In this document: in pieces, positions 28,771 to 38,072 of the stretch | Numbering within the stretch: the stretch's first letter is position 1 | Layout: each line of letters starts with the position of its first letter | Origin: JAPOXR01 sp963662395 | GTDB lineage: Bacteria; Pseudomonadota; Alphaproteobacteria; Rhodobacterales; Rhodobacteraceae | DNA: 64,000 nt | Assembly: GCA_963662395.1 (NCBI GenBank) | Contig: OY759511.1 | Span: 2,914,001-2,978,000 of the forward strand | Direction: 5' to 3' | Translations under genes and position numbers: made by a program | Notes under the pieces: generated by a model | What the model saw: the letters and a program-made list of their open reading frames with translations, nothing else | The model's database searches: none | What the model was told of the DNA's origin: nothing

Positions 28771-29766
28771 TCAATTTTCGAGGTGAAGCTCTGCAATCTC
28801 GCCAAGAACATCCCGGCCGAGTTGCAGAAGGACATGCGGGATATCAACAAATATCCAGTTCTCGACCAGCAAATTGCCATCGCGCCGCCACCAGTCGCAG
28901 ACCCGCATGAAGACACGTTTGTTCGTGGCTGGCCGAGCCAGGAACGGTTTTACCTGGACGCCGGTCAGGGAAGGCCATCCTGCAGTACAAATGTAATCGC
29001 CATCGGCGAAACGGCAGGCATGTGCCGTCATCCCGTTATTCGAGGCACCGCCGGACCAGCCATCAAATGCAGCCTCGAAAGGCACCTGGAACCCGGCAAA
29101 GTTCTCGACACCAACAAAGGCGCCGAACGCAGCGGGGCCATACCATGTCATGTTCTCGTGCCAGTATGGGCGCCACGCCTCGTCCGGTGTGGCCAGGGAG
29201 CGCAGCATGGCTGTCACCATGTCAACGCTCGATCGGGACCGTGCCGGATCATTGTCACGCCATTGCAGGCCATCTCCAGAGGCCGGCCCGGGCAGGAAAC
29301 CGGTGAAGCCGCGTGCGCTTCCGGGGCTATCGGCAATGGGCCACTGGCCGCGTTCGATGAGCAGGGCCGGAATGTCCAGGAAAATGTAGCTCTCCACGGC
29401 GCGGCCGTCTGTCATCCGGTGAAACTCGCCGAAGCGAAGATGCGCCAGGGCACCGGAGGCGGGTATCCCGATCCAGTCCCGTTCAAAATGACCGGTGTAG
29501 TAGCCGGTGCATGTTGCCCACTCATCCCCCTCGAACTCGCCGGCAAAGGCAATGTAATCGCTGCGGAAGAGGTGATTGAAGCTGTTGTTCAGGGGGGTGA
29601 TGAAGCGGTCGAGATAGGCGTCAAGCCCTTCAAGCGCGTTGAATGGGTGGACAACATTGATCGACGCCCCGGGCGCAAAGAACATCCTGGAGGAAGCGGC
29701 CGGATCGCCGCCGACCCTGCAGCCCTCGACGTAGGTCCTGAGCGACTGTCTGGCGGCGCTTCCCAC
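28771..29766 (-). CDS. SnoaL-like protein with two NTF2 domains
   Basis: 331 residues, GTG start 3 bp after the permease stop. Two tandem SnoaL/NTF2-like folds are visible: the first about residues 1-135 (FFAPGASINVVHPFNALEGLDAYLDRFITPLNNSF...ATCTGYYTGHF...FGEFHRMTDGRAVESYIFLDIPALLI) and the second about 180-320 (YWHENMTWYGPAAFGAFVGVENFAGFQVPF...VCDWWRRDGNLLVENWIFVDIPHVLLQLG). The family includes cyclases and dehydratases acting on small polar substrates. As the last gene of a sugar importer operon it probably modifies the imported compound. The reaction is unknown. Confidence 0.8.
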   Translation of the reverse strand: MGSAARQSLRTYVEGCRVGGDPAASSRMFFAPGASINVVHPFNALEGLDAYLDRFITPLNNSFNHLFRSDYIAFAGEFEGDEWATCTGYYTGHFERDWIGIPASGALAHLRFGEFHRMTDGRAVESYIFLDIPALLIERGQWPIADSPGSARGFTGFLPGPASGDGLQWRDNDPARSRSSVDMVTAMLRSLATPDEAWRPYWHENMTWYGPAAFGAFVGVENFAGFQVPFEAAFDGWSGGASNNGMTAHACRFADGDYICTAGWPSLTGVQVKPFLARPATNKRVFMRVCDWWRRDGNLLVENWIFVDIPHVLLQLGRDVLGEIAELHLEN

Positions 29767-29769
29767 CGG

Positions 29770-30651
29770 TCAGCCCTTCACCGCACCGGCGGTCAGCCCG
29801 CTCACGATCTGGCGCTGGAAGAACATTACAAGGATGAAAAGCGGCACAGTGGCCGAGACCACCGCCGACACTGCGAACATGACGTTGCCCTCGGTATAGG
29901 TGGTGCCAAGGAAGGCCGCAATTTCCGGGACCATGGTACGGTTGGTCTCGCTCAACAGCATGGAGGTTACGGCAAAGTCGTTATAGGCCAGAAGGAACGA
30001 GAACAAGCCCGTGGTTATGACGCCCGGCCACATCACCGGGATAATGACGTATCGAAATGCCTGGAACTGGGTGCTGCCATCAACCTTGGCACTCTCGTCA
30101 AGTTCCTTCGGGATTTTCTGGAAGAAGGCATGCAGCATCCACAACGTGAATGGCTGGTTGATCGCCACCAGCACGATGATCGTCGTCGGCAGGATTCCCC
30201 AGACATTCCATTCGAAGAAAGGTAGCAGGTAGCCCGCGACCAGGGTGATTGGTGGCATGGCGCGGAAGATGAGCGCAGTGATCAGGAGCCAGAAGGTATA
30301 GCGATAGCCGGAGCGCGACAGCGCATAGCCGCCGAGCGTTCCTATGGTCAGCGAAATGCAGACAACGAAGATGCAGATGATGGAGGTGTTGATGGCGTTA
30401 CGCCAGAATTCCTCCTGCACCCAGGCGCCGTGATACCCTGCACCGGTAAAGGGACGATCATACGTGGCCCTGGTTCGCTCCCCGGTCAGCGCATTGGTCC
30501 AGTCGGCGATCGAGAAAAAGTCGAGTTCGACCTTGAATGAGCCCCAGACTGTCCAGATGAACGGAAACGCGGCAAGGATGAACCACCCGGCTACGAAGGC
30601 GCCGATCGCAAGTTGCAGGCCGATTGACCGTCGCTGTGCTGCCACGCTCAC
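29770..30651 (-). CDS. Carbohydrate ABC transporter permease (MalG/UgpE type)
   Basis: 293 residues, GTG start 3 bp after the stop of the upstream permease gene. Six membrane segments and the EAA loop ELDESAKVDGSTQFQAFRYVIIPVMWPG, which contacts the ATPase. Inner-membrane subunit of a CUT1-class sugar importer. It carries an extra periplasmic stretch after the first helix (residues about 40-90), longer than in MalG. Confidence 0.9.
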   Translation of the reverse strand: MSVAAQRRSIGLQLAIGAFVAGWFILAAFPFIWTVWGSFKVELDFFSIADWTNALTGERTRATYDRPFTGAGYHGAWVQEEFWRNAINTSIICIFVVCISLTIGTLGGYALSRSGYRYTFWLLITALIFRAMPPITLVAGYLLPFFEWNVWGILPTTIIVLVAINQPFTLWMLHAFFQKIPKELDESAKVDGSTQFQAFRYVIIPVMWPGVITTGLFSFLLAYNDFAVTSMLLSETNRTMVPEIAAFLGTTYTEGNVMFAVSAVVSATVPLFILVMFFQRQIVSGLTAGAVKG

Positions 30652-30654
30652 CGG

Positions 30655-31683
30655 TCAGGTCTTTCTCTGGAAGTCGCGCCAAGTGCGGACCAGCACGGGC
30701 GAAAGCAGGATGGCAACACCGATGATCGTCAGTACCGACGAGGCAGACGCAGCGGAAAACTGGCGAGTCTCACCGCCGAGGTCGTTGAAGATGATCCAGC
30801 TGAGGCTGGTGGCGTGCGCCGAGGAATTGAATCCGACAATTGGCTCGAAGACCCTGAAATTGTCCATCAATTGAATGAGAGCCACGAATGTCATCAGCGG
30901 CATCAGGTGGGGAATGACAACGTATCTGACGCGCTGCCAGCGCGTGGCACCGTCGATCATCGCTGACTCGATCTGGTCTTGCGGAAGGGTTTGCAGGCCG
31001 GCATAAAACACGACGAAGGCAAAGGGTGCGGCATGCCATACCCCGTAGACGATCAGCATGACCCAGGTGAGGCCGGTCGACGCCTTCAGCGAAAAATTGG
31101 GATCTCCGGCAATGGCGACCAGCGCACTGCCCACGATTCCCCTGCTGTCAACCATCCAGAAGAGAATGAGCGAGCCGATGAGTGGGGTCACGATCATTGG
31201 CAGAAGCGAAAAGAAGATCATCAGCCCCCTGAGGTGCCGATGCAGTGAATTGACTGCCAGCGCAATCATCATCCCGAGGATAATCAGGAGCGGGGTCACG
31301 ACAAATGTAAATGTGAGCGTGAAACTCAAAGCGCGATACAAGGGCAGATTGAATATGCGATTCGAGAAATCCACCCAGTTGCTGGATGCAGTCCAGGCCT
31401 CCTTCACCTCGGCCACTGCCAGGTGACCGCGGTCGAGGAAGATGTCGAATCCGACGAAGCGGCCGAGTGGTGCCGCTTCCCGCAGGGCGCGTGTCGCCTC
31501 GTGGTCCATGGTGGTCTCGGTCGTGCATCCCACCAACGGGACACAGTTCTCGACCTCTCGCAGCACCGCCTCATGCGGGGCAAAGACAGACTGGATAACC
31601 ACGGAGACGATGGGCATTGCGATGAACAGGAGCATCGCCATCCCCGTCGGGAGAAAGAACCAGAAAAACGTCTTGTGCCGCAT
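30655..31683 (-). CDS. Carbohydrate ABC transporter permease (MalF/UgpA type)
   Basis: 342 residues; hydrophobic segments with the EAA motif ESAMIDGATRWQRVRYVVIPHLMPL near residue 245. An unusually large loop after the first helix (residues about 35-110, with two cysteines in ENCVPLVGC) probably reaches into the periplasm to meet the binding protein. Partner of the MalG-type permease encoded downstream. No MalK-type ATPase gene is in the operon or the window, so a shared ATPase encoded elsewhere is implied. Confidence 0.9.
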   Translation of the reverse strand: MRHKTFFWFFLPTGMAMLLFIAMPIVSVVIQSVFAPHEAVLREVENCVPLVGCTTETTMDHEATRALREAAPLGRFVGFDIFLDRGHLAVAEVKEAWTASSNWVDFSNRIFNLPLYRALSFTLTFTFVVTPLLIILGMMIALAVNSLHRHLRGLMIFFSLLPMIVTPLIGSLILFWMVDSRGIVGSALVAIAGDPNFSLKASTGLTWVMLIVYGVWHAAPFAFVVFYAGLQTLPQDQIESAMIDGATRWQRVRYVVIPHLMPLMTFVALIQLMDNFRVFEPIVGFNSSAHATSLSWIIFNDLGGETRQFSAASASSVLTIIGVAILLSPVLVRTWRDFQRKT

Positions 31684-31709
31684 GGTGGTGATCCGGAATG
31701 CTTGGTGTA

Positions 31710-31734
31710 GCGGGCGGCCACGTCAGCCGCCCGC
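31710..31734 (-). promoter_or_regulatory. Intercistronic stem-loop between binding protein and permease genes
   Basis: A perfect 9-bp stem GCGGGCGGC / GCCGCCCGC with a 7-nt loop, in the 66-bp gap after the binding-protein gene. Such hairpins commonly protect the upstream message or attenuate transcription, so that far more binding protein than permease is made. Confidence 0.75.
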
Positions 31735-31749
31735 GATCATGGCTTCAAC

Positions 31750-32985
31750 CTACAGGAAGCCCTTTTCCGTTGCGGCTGCGACGTATGCAGCTTCCACATC
31801 GGCCAATGCCTGCTCCGCCGACTCCTTGCCTTGAAGGAAATCCGACAACTCGTTGCCGAGTGCAGTATGCATGAGTCCCATATAAGGCAGCATCGGGTAG
31901 GGAATTGTGCCCATGCCAGCCGCTTCAAACACGCCCATGGCCGCATCGGTCGGCTGGTAGCCTTCGATCAGCCAGACGGCCAGCGGACTGGTTTCTTCGT
32001 TCAGCATCTCCGGGCGGATTGCATGTTTCATCGCCAGAAAAGTGGCTTCGGCATCCTCATCCGAGATGTTCTTGCCGACGGTCCATCCATCCCACCATAG
32101 CGTCGATGCCGGAATCGAACCCCCGCCCACGGTCATCGGACCTGCAATCGCGTGGCCATTCTTGACCTCTTCCGTAACACCGTCTGTCGTTGGTTGCGTT
32201 GCCGCGCGAGATCCCCACATGTTCAGCAGCGCTATGTTGCCAGCACGATATTCGGCGTTGGTGGCGTTCGAGTCATGGGTGAGGAAATCGGGGTTCATGT
32301 ACTCCGTCAGGGCCTTCATCAATTCAAGCGCCTTGATCCCGGCTTCCGAATTCACATTTGGCTCTGCAGTGCCTTCCTTGAAGTGGGCCCCGCCGAATCC
32401 GAGGAAAATGTTGTTGAATTCCTGGGCAAGATTCCAGCCCGCGGCATAGGCGCCGCCAACCGGGTTATTCATGATGCCCTGATCACGAATCATCTTGGCG
32501 GCTGAAAGCAACTCTTCGTACGATTTCGGAGGTTCAACACCGATCTGCTCCAGGATGTCCTTGCGGTACATCAGGTGCTGGGCATTCGCCATGAATGCCA
32601 CTGCCATGATGTCATCCCCGATCCTTATCAACTGGCTTGGCTGAAGGTCCTGGCCATGTTTTGCAACCAGGTCGTTCAGGGGACGAATGACATCTTCATT
32701 CATCAACGCCACGATCGACGAGTTGGCAATAATGGCGGTCGTGTATTCGGATGGATCGCCCGAAAGGCCGGCGACGTTGATCTTCTGGTGGTCGGCCGTG
32801 AGGTTCTTGGAAACTTCCACGGTGTCCGAGGCACATTCTTCGGCGCCTGAGCCGATGGTCTGAATTGCCGGAAACTCGTTGCCCACGATGCTGACGTGGC
32901 CTGACGAGATGCCACAATCAGCCCATGCGGCACTTCCCAACACCAGCGCGGCTGCGCCGGCCAGCCAGATTCCTGTCATTTGCAT
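31750..32985 (-). CDS. Sugar ABC transporter substrate-binding protein (family 1)
   Basis: 411 residues with AAGGAG before the ATG and a signal peptide (MQMTGIWLAGAAALVLGSAAWA, cleavage after AWA). A periplasmic family 1 binding protein of the CUT1 importers: VAFMANAQHLMYRKDILEQIGVEPPKSYEEL and GNIALLNMWGSRA are typical hinge and ligand-site segments. The substrate cannot be told from sequence. First gene of the importer-SnoaL operon. Confidence 0.92.
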   Translation of the reverse strand: MQMTGIWLAGAAALVLGSAAWADCGISSGHVSIVGNEFPAIQTIGSGAEECASDTVEVSKNLTADHQKINVAGLSGDPSEYTTAIIANSSIVALMNEDVIRPLNDLVAKHGQDLQPSQLIRIGDDIMAVAFMANAQHLMYRKDILEQIGVEPPKSYEELLSAAKMIRDQGIMNNPVGGAYAAGWNLAQEFNNIFLGFGGAHFKEGTAEPNVNSEAGIKALELMKALTEYMNPDFLTHDSNATNAEYRAGNIALLNMWGSRAATQPTTDGVTEEVKNGHAIAGPMTVGGGSIPASTLWWDGWTVGKNISDEDAEATFLAMKHAIRPEMLNEETSPLAVWLIEGYQPTDAAMGVFEAAGMGTIPYPMLPYMGLMHTALGNELSDFLQGKESAEQALADVEAAYVAAATEKGFL

Positions 32986-33066
32986 GATTGTTCACTCCTT
33001 GCTGCAAATTGATTTGGCCATAATTGTTGCATTCCTTTGCTACATCAAACTTGCAGGCTGCGAAAG

Positions 33067-33082
33067 TTGCATACGTATGTAA
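33067..33082. promoter_or_regulatory. Palindromic operator candidate upstream of the sugar importer operon
   Basis: TTGCATACGTATGTAA: a perfect 10-bp palindrome CATACGTATG at 33070-33079 extended by near-symmetric arms, about 85 bp upstream of the binding-protein start. Size and position fit a LacI- or GntR-type repressor site. No regulator gene is adjacent. Confidence 0.45.
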
Positions 33083-33330
33083 TCCCGGCCTCGACCCCTG
33101 GCGATGCGGATCAATTCCGTGGTCCGATCACGATTTCGAAATCCCTCTGGCCAAGCCACCGACCCCGAGGACCATGCAGAGCGGCCGCGAATTCAGGACG
33201 GAACTCTTTCAGGCCAGGGGATCCCCGCACGGGTCCCGCCCCCATCAACGACACACACCTGACTCCGGACCCGATTGCATGCGAATCACCCGCACATGCA
33301 GATTGGCATGCGACAGACTCCGTCAGAGAT

Positions 33331-33776
33331 GGTAGAATGGTTCAGCGCGGCCTGCAATGGCGGGGACCCGATGCGGGCCGCACTGGCCCGCGAGTTCTGT
33401 CACCGGGATAGATGGTCCGGGCCGGCCGGTCGTGCCTGGCCTCGGCCCGCAAGCTGCTGCTGGCGCTTGCCGGCAAGCTGGGCGTGGCTCTTCCCGGGGC
33501 GGAGACGATGGCGCTGGTCCCGCATGGAGGCCCGCCATCGGATTATCCCGACAATTCCGTCGCGTGCCCGCTGTCGCCGGGAGGCGATGATCGAGACCCA
33601 TCATCCGCAAGGCTGGCGCCGCCGGCCGGGCGGACAGGTCCGCTACCAGATCCGCTCGGCGTAATACGGGATCCTCGGCGGCATCGCTTTGCCGCCGCCG
33701 GGATCCAGCTGGCGCTGCACATCCGGCAGCGTGCAAGTGAAGATGACGAGAGAAGATGCTTGATCCGGACGCCATA
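33331..33776 (+). pseudogene. Transposase remnant, IS4-like with DUF4338-type N-terminal region
   Basis: Fragments in three frames: MRAALAREFCHRDRWSGPAG, LASARKLLLALAGKLGVALPG, MIETHHPQGWRR with GGQVRYQIRSA, then GILGGIA and FAAAGIQLALHIRQ. These follow the order of the N-terminal 'ARxLCExxxWxxxxGRxxxASCRxALxxLxxxGxxxLP ... HPxGW.RPPG.Q.RY.I.S..HGILGGI.F.AA..QL' region found in large IS4-like transposases and DruA-like proteins. Only this region remains. Confidence 0.5.
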
Positions 33777-34048
33777 AGGCAGGACATTCATCGGCAAAAA
33801 GGGGGGCGAGCAGTTACGTCCTGACAACGATTGTCATGCAAACGAACAGGGTCTCAGATGAATTGCCGGAGACTGACCGGGTGGGATCGGGTTCCTGACT
33901 CTCCGGAGGCGTGCCGCGGGCAACATTGCCTCTGGCAGGAGATGGGGAGAATTCGACCGCACGGGCCGGTCTCCGTTTGGGCCTGCTCTTGCCTTTTGCC
34001 GATGCCGCGCCTACTTCGAATACACGTTGGCCGGAGCGGAATCATCCC
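33777..34048. other. Leader region upstream of yggT
   Basis: About 270 bp without a convincing gene; upstream ORF extensions of yggT lack a ribosome site. Confidence 0.35.
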
Positions 34049-34333
34049 ATGGCGTTTATTGTTCAGATCATTTCCGTTGCGCTGGATCTGCTCATGTTCA
34101 TCGTGTTCGCCCATGTGATCATGAGCTGGCTGGTCGGGTTCGGGATCCTGGATCGCAGGAACCGCCTTGTCAGTGTCATCTGGCAGGAACTCGAGCGGCT
34201 GCTCGATCCGATCTATTCCAGGATTCGCCGCTTCATGCCCACGATCGGCATGCTGGATCTGTCACCGCTGGTATTGCTGTTCGGGATCTATGCAGTGCGG
34301 ATCATCATCGCCAACAACTTCGGTGCAGGATGA
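34049..34333 (+). CDS. yggT: YggT-family membrane protein
   Basis: 94 residues from ATG 34049. Two hydrophobic segments (IISVALDLLMFIVFAHVIMSWLV and LSPLVLLFGIYAVRIIIA) flank a basic loop with ERLLDPIYSRIRRFMPTIGMLDLSP, the YggT/CCB signature (LDP...R...P...G.DLSP). Implicated in osmotic stress, membrane protein assembly and, in some bacteria, cell division; exact role unsettled. It stands alone, convergent with msrA. Confidence 0.88.
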   Translation: MAFIVQIISVALDLLMFIVFAHVIMSWLVGFGILDRRNRLVSVIWQELERLLDPIYSRIRRFMPTIGMLDLSPLVLLFGIYAVRIIIANNFGAG

Positions 34334-34343
34334 TCAGGCATTC

Positions 34344-34363
34344 GTCCTGACCCTGGTCAGGAC
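34344..34363. terminator. Bidirectional hairpin between yggT and msrA
   Basis: A perfect 9-bp stem GTCCTGACC / GGTCAGGAC with a 2-base spacer, in the 94-bp gap between the convergent genes. Confidence 0.65.
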
Positions 34364-34427
34364 AGGGCCCTGAATTCGCAGGCGCGGCCGGTGCCATGCT
34401 TCCTGGCGCCGGGCCGTGCCTCACTGC

Positions 34428-35084
34428 TCAATGGGCAAACGCCGCCTGGTCGCCCCATAACATCTTCACCCTCTTGTCCCGTCCACAGGCCTCCCGGTAG
34501 CGCTTGTAGGCGTCGGCCTGCGAGATGAGACCAAACCGGGTGATGACGATCTTCGTCCCCAGGTAGTAATCCTGGTGATAATCCTCGGCCGGATAGAAAC
34601 GGCTGGCATCGATCACCGGTGTGACGATGGTCTTGCCGAGGGCTGCGCCGGCTTCGGTTTTTGCCGCATCGGCTGCCTGGCGCTGCTCATTGCTCATGAC
34701 GAAGATGGCCGTGCGATAGCTGTCGCCCCGGTCGCAGAACTGGCCGCCATCATCGGTCGGATCGACGCTGCGAAAGAACTTGTCGGCCAACTCCCGGAAC
34801 GTCACCCTGTCCGGGTCGAAGTCGATCTTGACTGCCTCGTAATGACCGCTCTTGCCGCCGGTCACCTTCTTGTAGCTCGGGTTCTCGAGATGGCCGCCGG
34901 TATAGCCGGAGGTCGTCGCCACCACCCCGTCCACGGAATCGAAATCGGATTCCACGCACCAGAAACACCCGCCGGCGAAGATCGCGGATTTGGTGGCAGC
35001 ATGCGCTGCGGGGATGGCCGAGGCCAGCATTCCGCCAACAAGTGCCAGCGTCGCCGCCAGCTTCCTGAAATGTGATCGTGTCAT
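34428..35084 (-). CDS. msrA: Peptide methionine sulfoxide reductase MsrA, exported
   Basis: 218 residues; ATG at 35082-35084 with GGAGG upstream. Reduces methionine-S-sulfoxide in damaged proteins. Catalytic motif GGCFWCVE with Cys40, FDSVDGVVATTSGYTGG, and a conserved YHQDYY near the end. It has a clear N-terminal signal sequence (LAATLALVGGMLASAIPAAHA), so it should act in the periplasm, unlike the cytoplasmic E. coli enzyme. Confidence 0.93.
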   Translation of the reverse strand: MTRSHFRKLAATLALVGGMLASAIPAAHAATKSAIFAGGCFWCVESDFDSVDGVVATTSGYTGGHLENPSYKKVTGGKSGHYEAVKIDFDPDRVTFRELADKFFRSVDPTDDGGQFCDRGDSYRTAIFVMSNEQRQAADAAKTEAGAALGKTIVTPVIDASRFYPAEDYHQDYYLGTKIVITRFGLISQADAYKRYREACGRDKRVKMLWGDQAAFAH

Positions 35085-35169
35085 TGCTGCCTCCGGTTTT
35101 CCTGGCCAGTGTTTCACACCTGCATCTCCGCCATGCAATGGCGGTCACACAATTGTCAATTCATCCGGA

Positions 35170-35184
35170 ACCGGCAATGCCGGT
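35170..35184 (-). terminator. Hairpin at the argG stop
   Basis: ACCGGCA / TGCCGGT, nested within CCGGAAC / GTTCCGG, immediately after the argG coding sequence. No T-run. Confidence 0.5.
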
Positions 35185-36413
35185 CACGTTCCGGCCTCAT
35201 CGCCGGAGCGGCGCTGTCGGTGCAACAGCCTGAGCCTGAGGGCGTTGAGCCTGATGAATCCGGCGGCGTCCTTCTGGTCATATGCACCTGCATCATCCTC
35301 GAAGGTGACATGTCTGGCCGAATACAGTGATTGCGGCGACGATCTGCCCACCGTCGACACGCTGCCCTTGAAGAGTTTCAGCCGGACCGTTCCCGTCACC
35401 TGCTCCTGGCTCCTGTCGATGGCCGCCTGCAGCATCTCGCGCTCCGGGCTGAACCAGAAGCCGTTATAGATCAGCTCGGCATATCTGGGCATCAACTCGT
35501 CCTTCAGATGCGCGGCGCCGCGGTCGAGGGTGATCTGCTCGATACCCCGATGCGCCTCGAGGAGAATGGTGCCCCCCGGCGTTTCGTAGATTCCCCGGGA
35601 TTTCATGCCGACAAAACGGTTCTCGACCAGGTCGAGCCGGCCGATGCCATGGGCGCCGCCAATCTGGTTCAACCGGGCCACCAGGGCGGCCGGGCTGAAC
35701 TCTTCGCCATTGACCGAGACCGCATCACCGGATTCGAAGCCGATCTCCACGAATTCGGCGGCATCCGGAGCCTCCTCCGGGCTGACGGTGCGCTGGTAGA
35801 CATATTCGGGAGCCGCCACCCCCGGATCCTCGAGCAGCTTGCCTTCCGACGAGGTGTGCAGGAGATTGGCATCGACCGAGAACGGGGCTTCGCCGCGCTT
35901 GTCCCTGGCAATCGGAATCTGGTGCTGTTCGGCAAATTCAAGCAGGCTGGTCCGGCTTTCGAGATCCCATTCGCGCCAGGGCGCAATGACCCGGATTGCC
36001 GGATCCAGCGCATAGGCCGAGAGTTCGAACCGCACCTGGTCATTGCCCTTGCCGGTTGCACCATGGGCGATGGCATCGGCGCCGCAATCGCGGGCGATTT
36101 CGACCAGCCTCCTGGCGATGAGTGGGCGGGCGATGGAGGTGCCGAGCAGGTATTGGCCTTCATAGACCGTGTTGGCCCGGAACATCGGGAATATGTAATC
36201 CCGGGCAAATTCCTCGCGGAGATCCTCGATGCGGATGTCGGCAATCCCCAGCAACTCGGCCTTCTTGCGAACCGGCTCCAGCTCTTCTCCCTGGCCGAGA
36301 TCGGCGGTAAAGGTCACCACCTCTGCATTATACCTGATCTGAAGCCATTTCAGGATGATCGAGGTGTCCAGCCCGCCCGAATAGGCCAGCACGATTTTCT
36401 GCGGGTCGGACAT
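35184..36413 (-). CDS. argG: Argininosuccinate synthase
   Basis: 409 residues; ATG 36411-36413 with GGAGAGG before it, not the longer upstream frame, which runs into the repeated sequence. Joins citrulline and aspartate using ATP in arginine synthesis. The pyrophosphatase-type P-loop is AYSGGLDTSIIL, then DLGQGEELEPVRKKA, SIARPLIARRLVEIA, HGATGKGNDQVRFEL and IAPWREW, all as in type I ArgG. Single gene; downstream lies msrA with its own signals. Confidence 0.95.
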   Translation of the reverse strand: MSDPQKIVLAYSGGLDTSIILKWLQIRYNAEVVTFTADLGQGEELEPVRKKAELLGIADIRIEDLREEFARDYIFPMFRANTVYEGQYLLGTSIARPLIARRLVEIARDCGADAIAHGATGKGNDQVRFELSAYALDPAIRVIAPWREWDLESRTSLLEFAEQHQIPIARDKRGEAPFSVDANLLHTSSEGKLLEDPGVAAPEYVYQRTVSPEEAPDAAEFVEIGFESGDAVSVNGEEFSPAALVARLNQIGGAHGIGRLDLVENRFVGMKSRGIYETPGGTILLEAHRGIEQITLDRGAAHLKDELMPRYAELIYNGFWFSPEREMLQAAIDRSQEQVTGTVRLKLFKGSVSTVGRSSPQSLYSARHVTFEDDAGAYDQKDAAGFIRLNALRLRLLHRQRRSGDEAGT

Positions 36414-36492
36414 GCAGCCTCTCCAGCCGTTCAGCACCCGCCGGGTGTAGTGAATTTCCGCAAGACAGGCAACGGCATGTGTCGTGAGGGAA

Positions 36493-37136
36493 GACAATTC
36501 CATTGTTCGCCCGGTGGCCGTTGGGAGGTGATTTCGGGGCCGATCACTCCGATTTCGATGTGGCGTCGTGTCGGCCATGGTAATTGTTCCGCCTCCGGGT
36601 TCGTCCATGGACCGGGGGCGGTCACGGTGTGCCCGGTGCCCGGCGTCAAGCACGAGATCCTCAAGACCGGTGAGCGCAGACTCGAAGTGGCCTGGTGCCT
36701 TGCCTCACCCGGTCCCGAACGCGCCGGGCGGGAGGAATTTCTGGTACTCTTGCGATACCATTGCGTCACCGATGACGCGGGCCGTTGCAAGACCCGTCTG
36801 CGCCATCTGCCGCGCAACCTCTCCTGCCTGGTGAACGCCGCCATCGCGCGCTGTGGCGGACGTTTCAGCTGATGCCGCGTCCAGAAGGCCCTCTCGATAC
36901 GACCCCTGTTCCGCCCGGCGCATGAGCCGCCAGTACCGCCCGCGTGAGGAGTGCGCAGAACGCGCCGCCGAACGACGCGACTGGACAGCCGTGCCCGAAC
37001 ACCCCAAAAAACCGTGCATGGCCACCTCCGGATGGCATGTTGCGGTCAGGGAACCGGTGCGCGGGGTGGCCCGCTTCGCTTCAGGCATGTCCGCACTCCG
37101 CCATTACGATCCCTCGGAATGGAAATCAGAAATTTC
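36493..37136 (+). repeat. 644-bp direct repeat, copy 1
   Basis: Runs from GACAATTCCATTG to GGAATGGAAATCAGAAATTTC and reappears at 40448-41091 at a constant offset of 3955 bp, with identical translations in every frame. Inside, on the plus strand, one frame ends YHCVTDDAGRCKTRLRHLPRNLSCLVNAAIARCGGRF, similar to the tail of ISAs1-like transposases (GHLPRNLACLxNAAIxIVRxxGRF), so the repeat may include a decayed IS end. Copy 1 lies 79 bp upstream of the argG start. Confidence 0.9.
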
Positions 37137-37219
37137 CTGTTACTCGTTGAACCTCTTGCAAAGCTATTGAGTTGAGCAGCCGATGAACAGGCCCGGGTTC
37201 TCGGCGCGGCCCGAGATGT

Positions 37220-37238
37220 CGAAAATCGTAGATTTTCG
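37220..37238. terminator. Hairpin beside transposase remnant
   Basis: CGAAAATC-GTA-GATTTTCG, 8-bp stem and 3-base loop; a plausible terminator for the minus-strand transposase remnant that ends at 37.4 kb. Confidence 0.4.
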
Positions 37239-37375
37239 GCGTCCCTGCAAGATGCATGGGAACTAAAGACAAACAAATCGGGCATCGGCCGAGTTTCGCC
37301 GTCCGCCGGCTTTTTCAGGGCGTTTCTAGAAGAGATCGCGGATGCCGGAACCGTCCCGAAGAACGGTGAGGCGCG

Positions 37376-38072
37376 TCAGGGAGGGACAGCGAGGCGCATC
37401 AACTGATCGACCGTTAGCGCAAGCACTCCAGACATCAGATGGCAAAATACCTTCGCATGTTCCCAGACACGCACATGGCGGGCGCCGAACTCGTCCTTGA
37501 GGCGGGCGTTGATCCGCTCGACCCCGGAACGGATCCGGTGGCGAACACTCTCTGGCATGACAAGACCGGACATACGCCATGCCCGGGCCTCGTGCTTCAG
37601 GTCCTGCTTGAACTCCTTGTCACGACGCGGGTTGACATCAATCAGCGGGACATGGCCAAGACTCTCGCTCATCCGGTGGATCTCGCCGGCATCACAGGCC
37701 GCGTCCATGAGGTCATAGAGGTTGGCCGCCGCCGGGCGGTCATGGTCGCCAGGGGGATCGCCACCTGGTTGTCATGGACAGAAGCCGAGGTCATGATGGC
37801 GCTCGCCGGCACGCCGCAATCGGCCGTATCGAGGTGCAATTTGTAACCTCTCCAGCTCACCAGGAAGCCTTTGGCATTCTTCCTGGCGCCGTGGTCGCAG
37901 GCACTTGGCAGGTCAACGAGCATCTCCCCGCGGCTCATGCCGTTCAACTGCCGTTCGAGACGACCGCACTTGCGCTTTGGCTTCTCCACCGGTGCCGGTT
38001 TCGGTGCCTCCCGCCCCTCGGTCGCCGTCGAGTCCCGCGAGACATGGCCGATCAGTTCCTCCCCAGTGCCTC
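37376..38072 (-). pseudogene. IS5/IS1182-like DDE transposase, frameshifted and cut by another IS
   Basis: Reads from about 38072 downward: ELIGHVSRDSTATEGREAP, KRKCGRLERQLNGMSRGEMLVDLPSACDHGARKNAKGFLVSWRGYKLHLDTADCG and ASVHDNQVAIPLATMT. After a frameshift near 37.69 kb it continues DAACDAGEIHRMSESLGHVPLIDVNPR, RSGVERINARLKDEFGARHVRVWEHAKVFCHLMSGVLALTVDQL. The N-terminal third is missing and replaced by IS5 copy 3. Confidence 0.8.

Noticed and set aside
35331..36872. 513-codon plus-strand ORF
   Set aside because: Antisense to argG and running into the 644-bp repeat; not a real gene.
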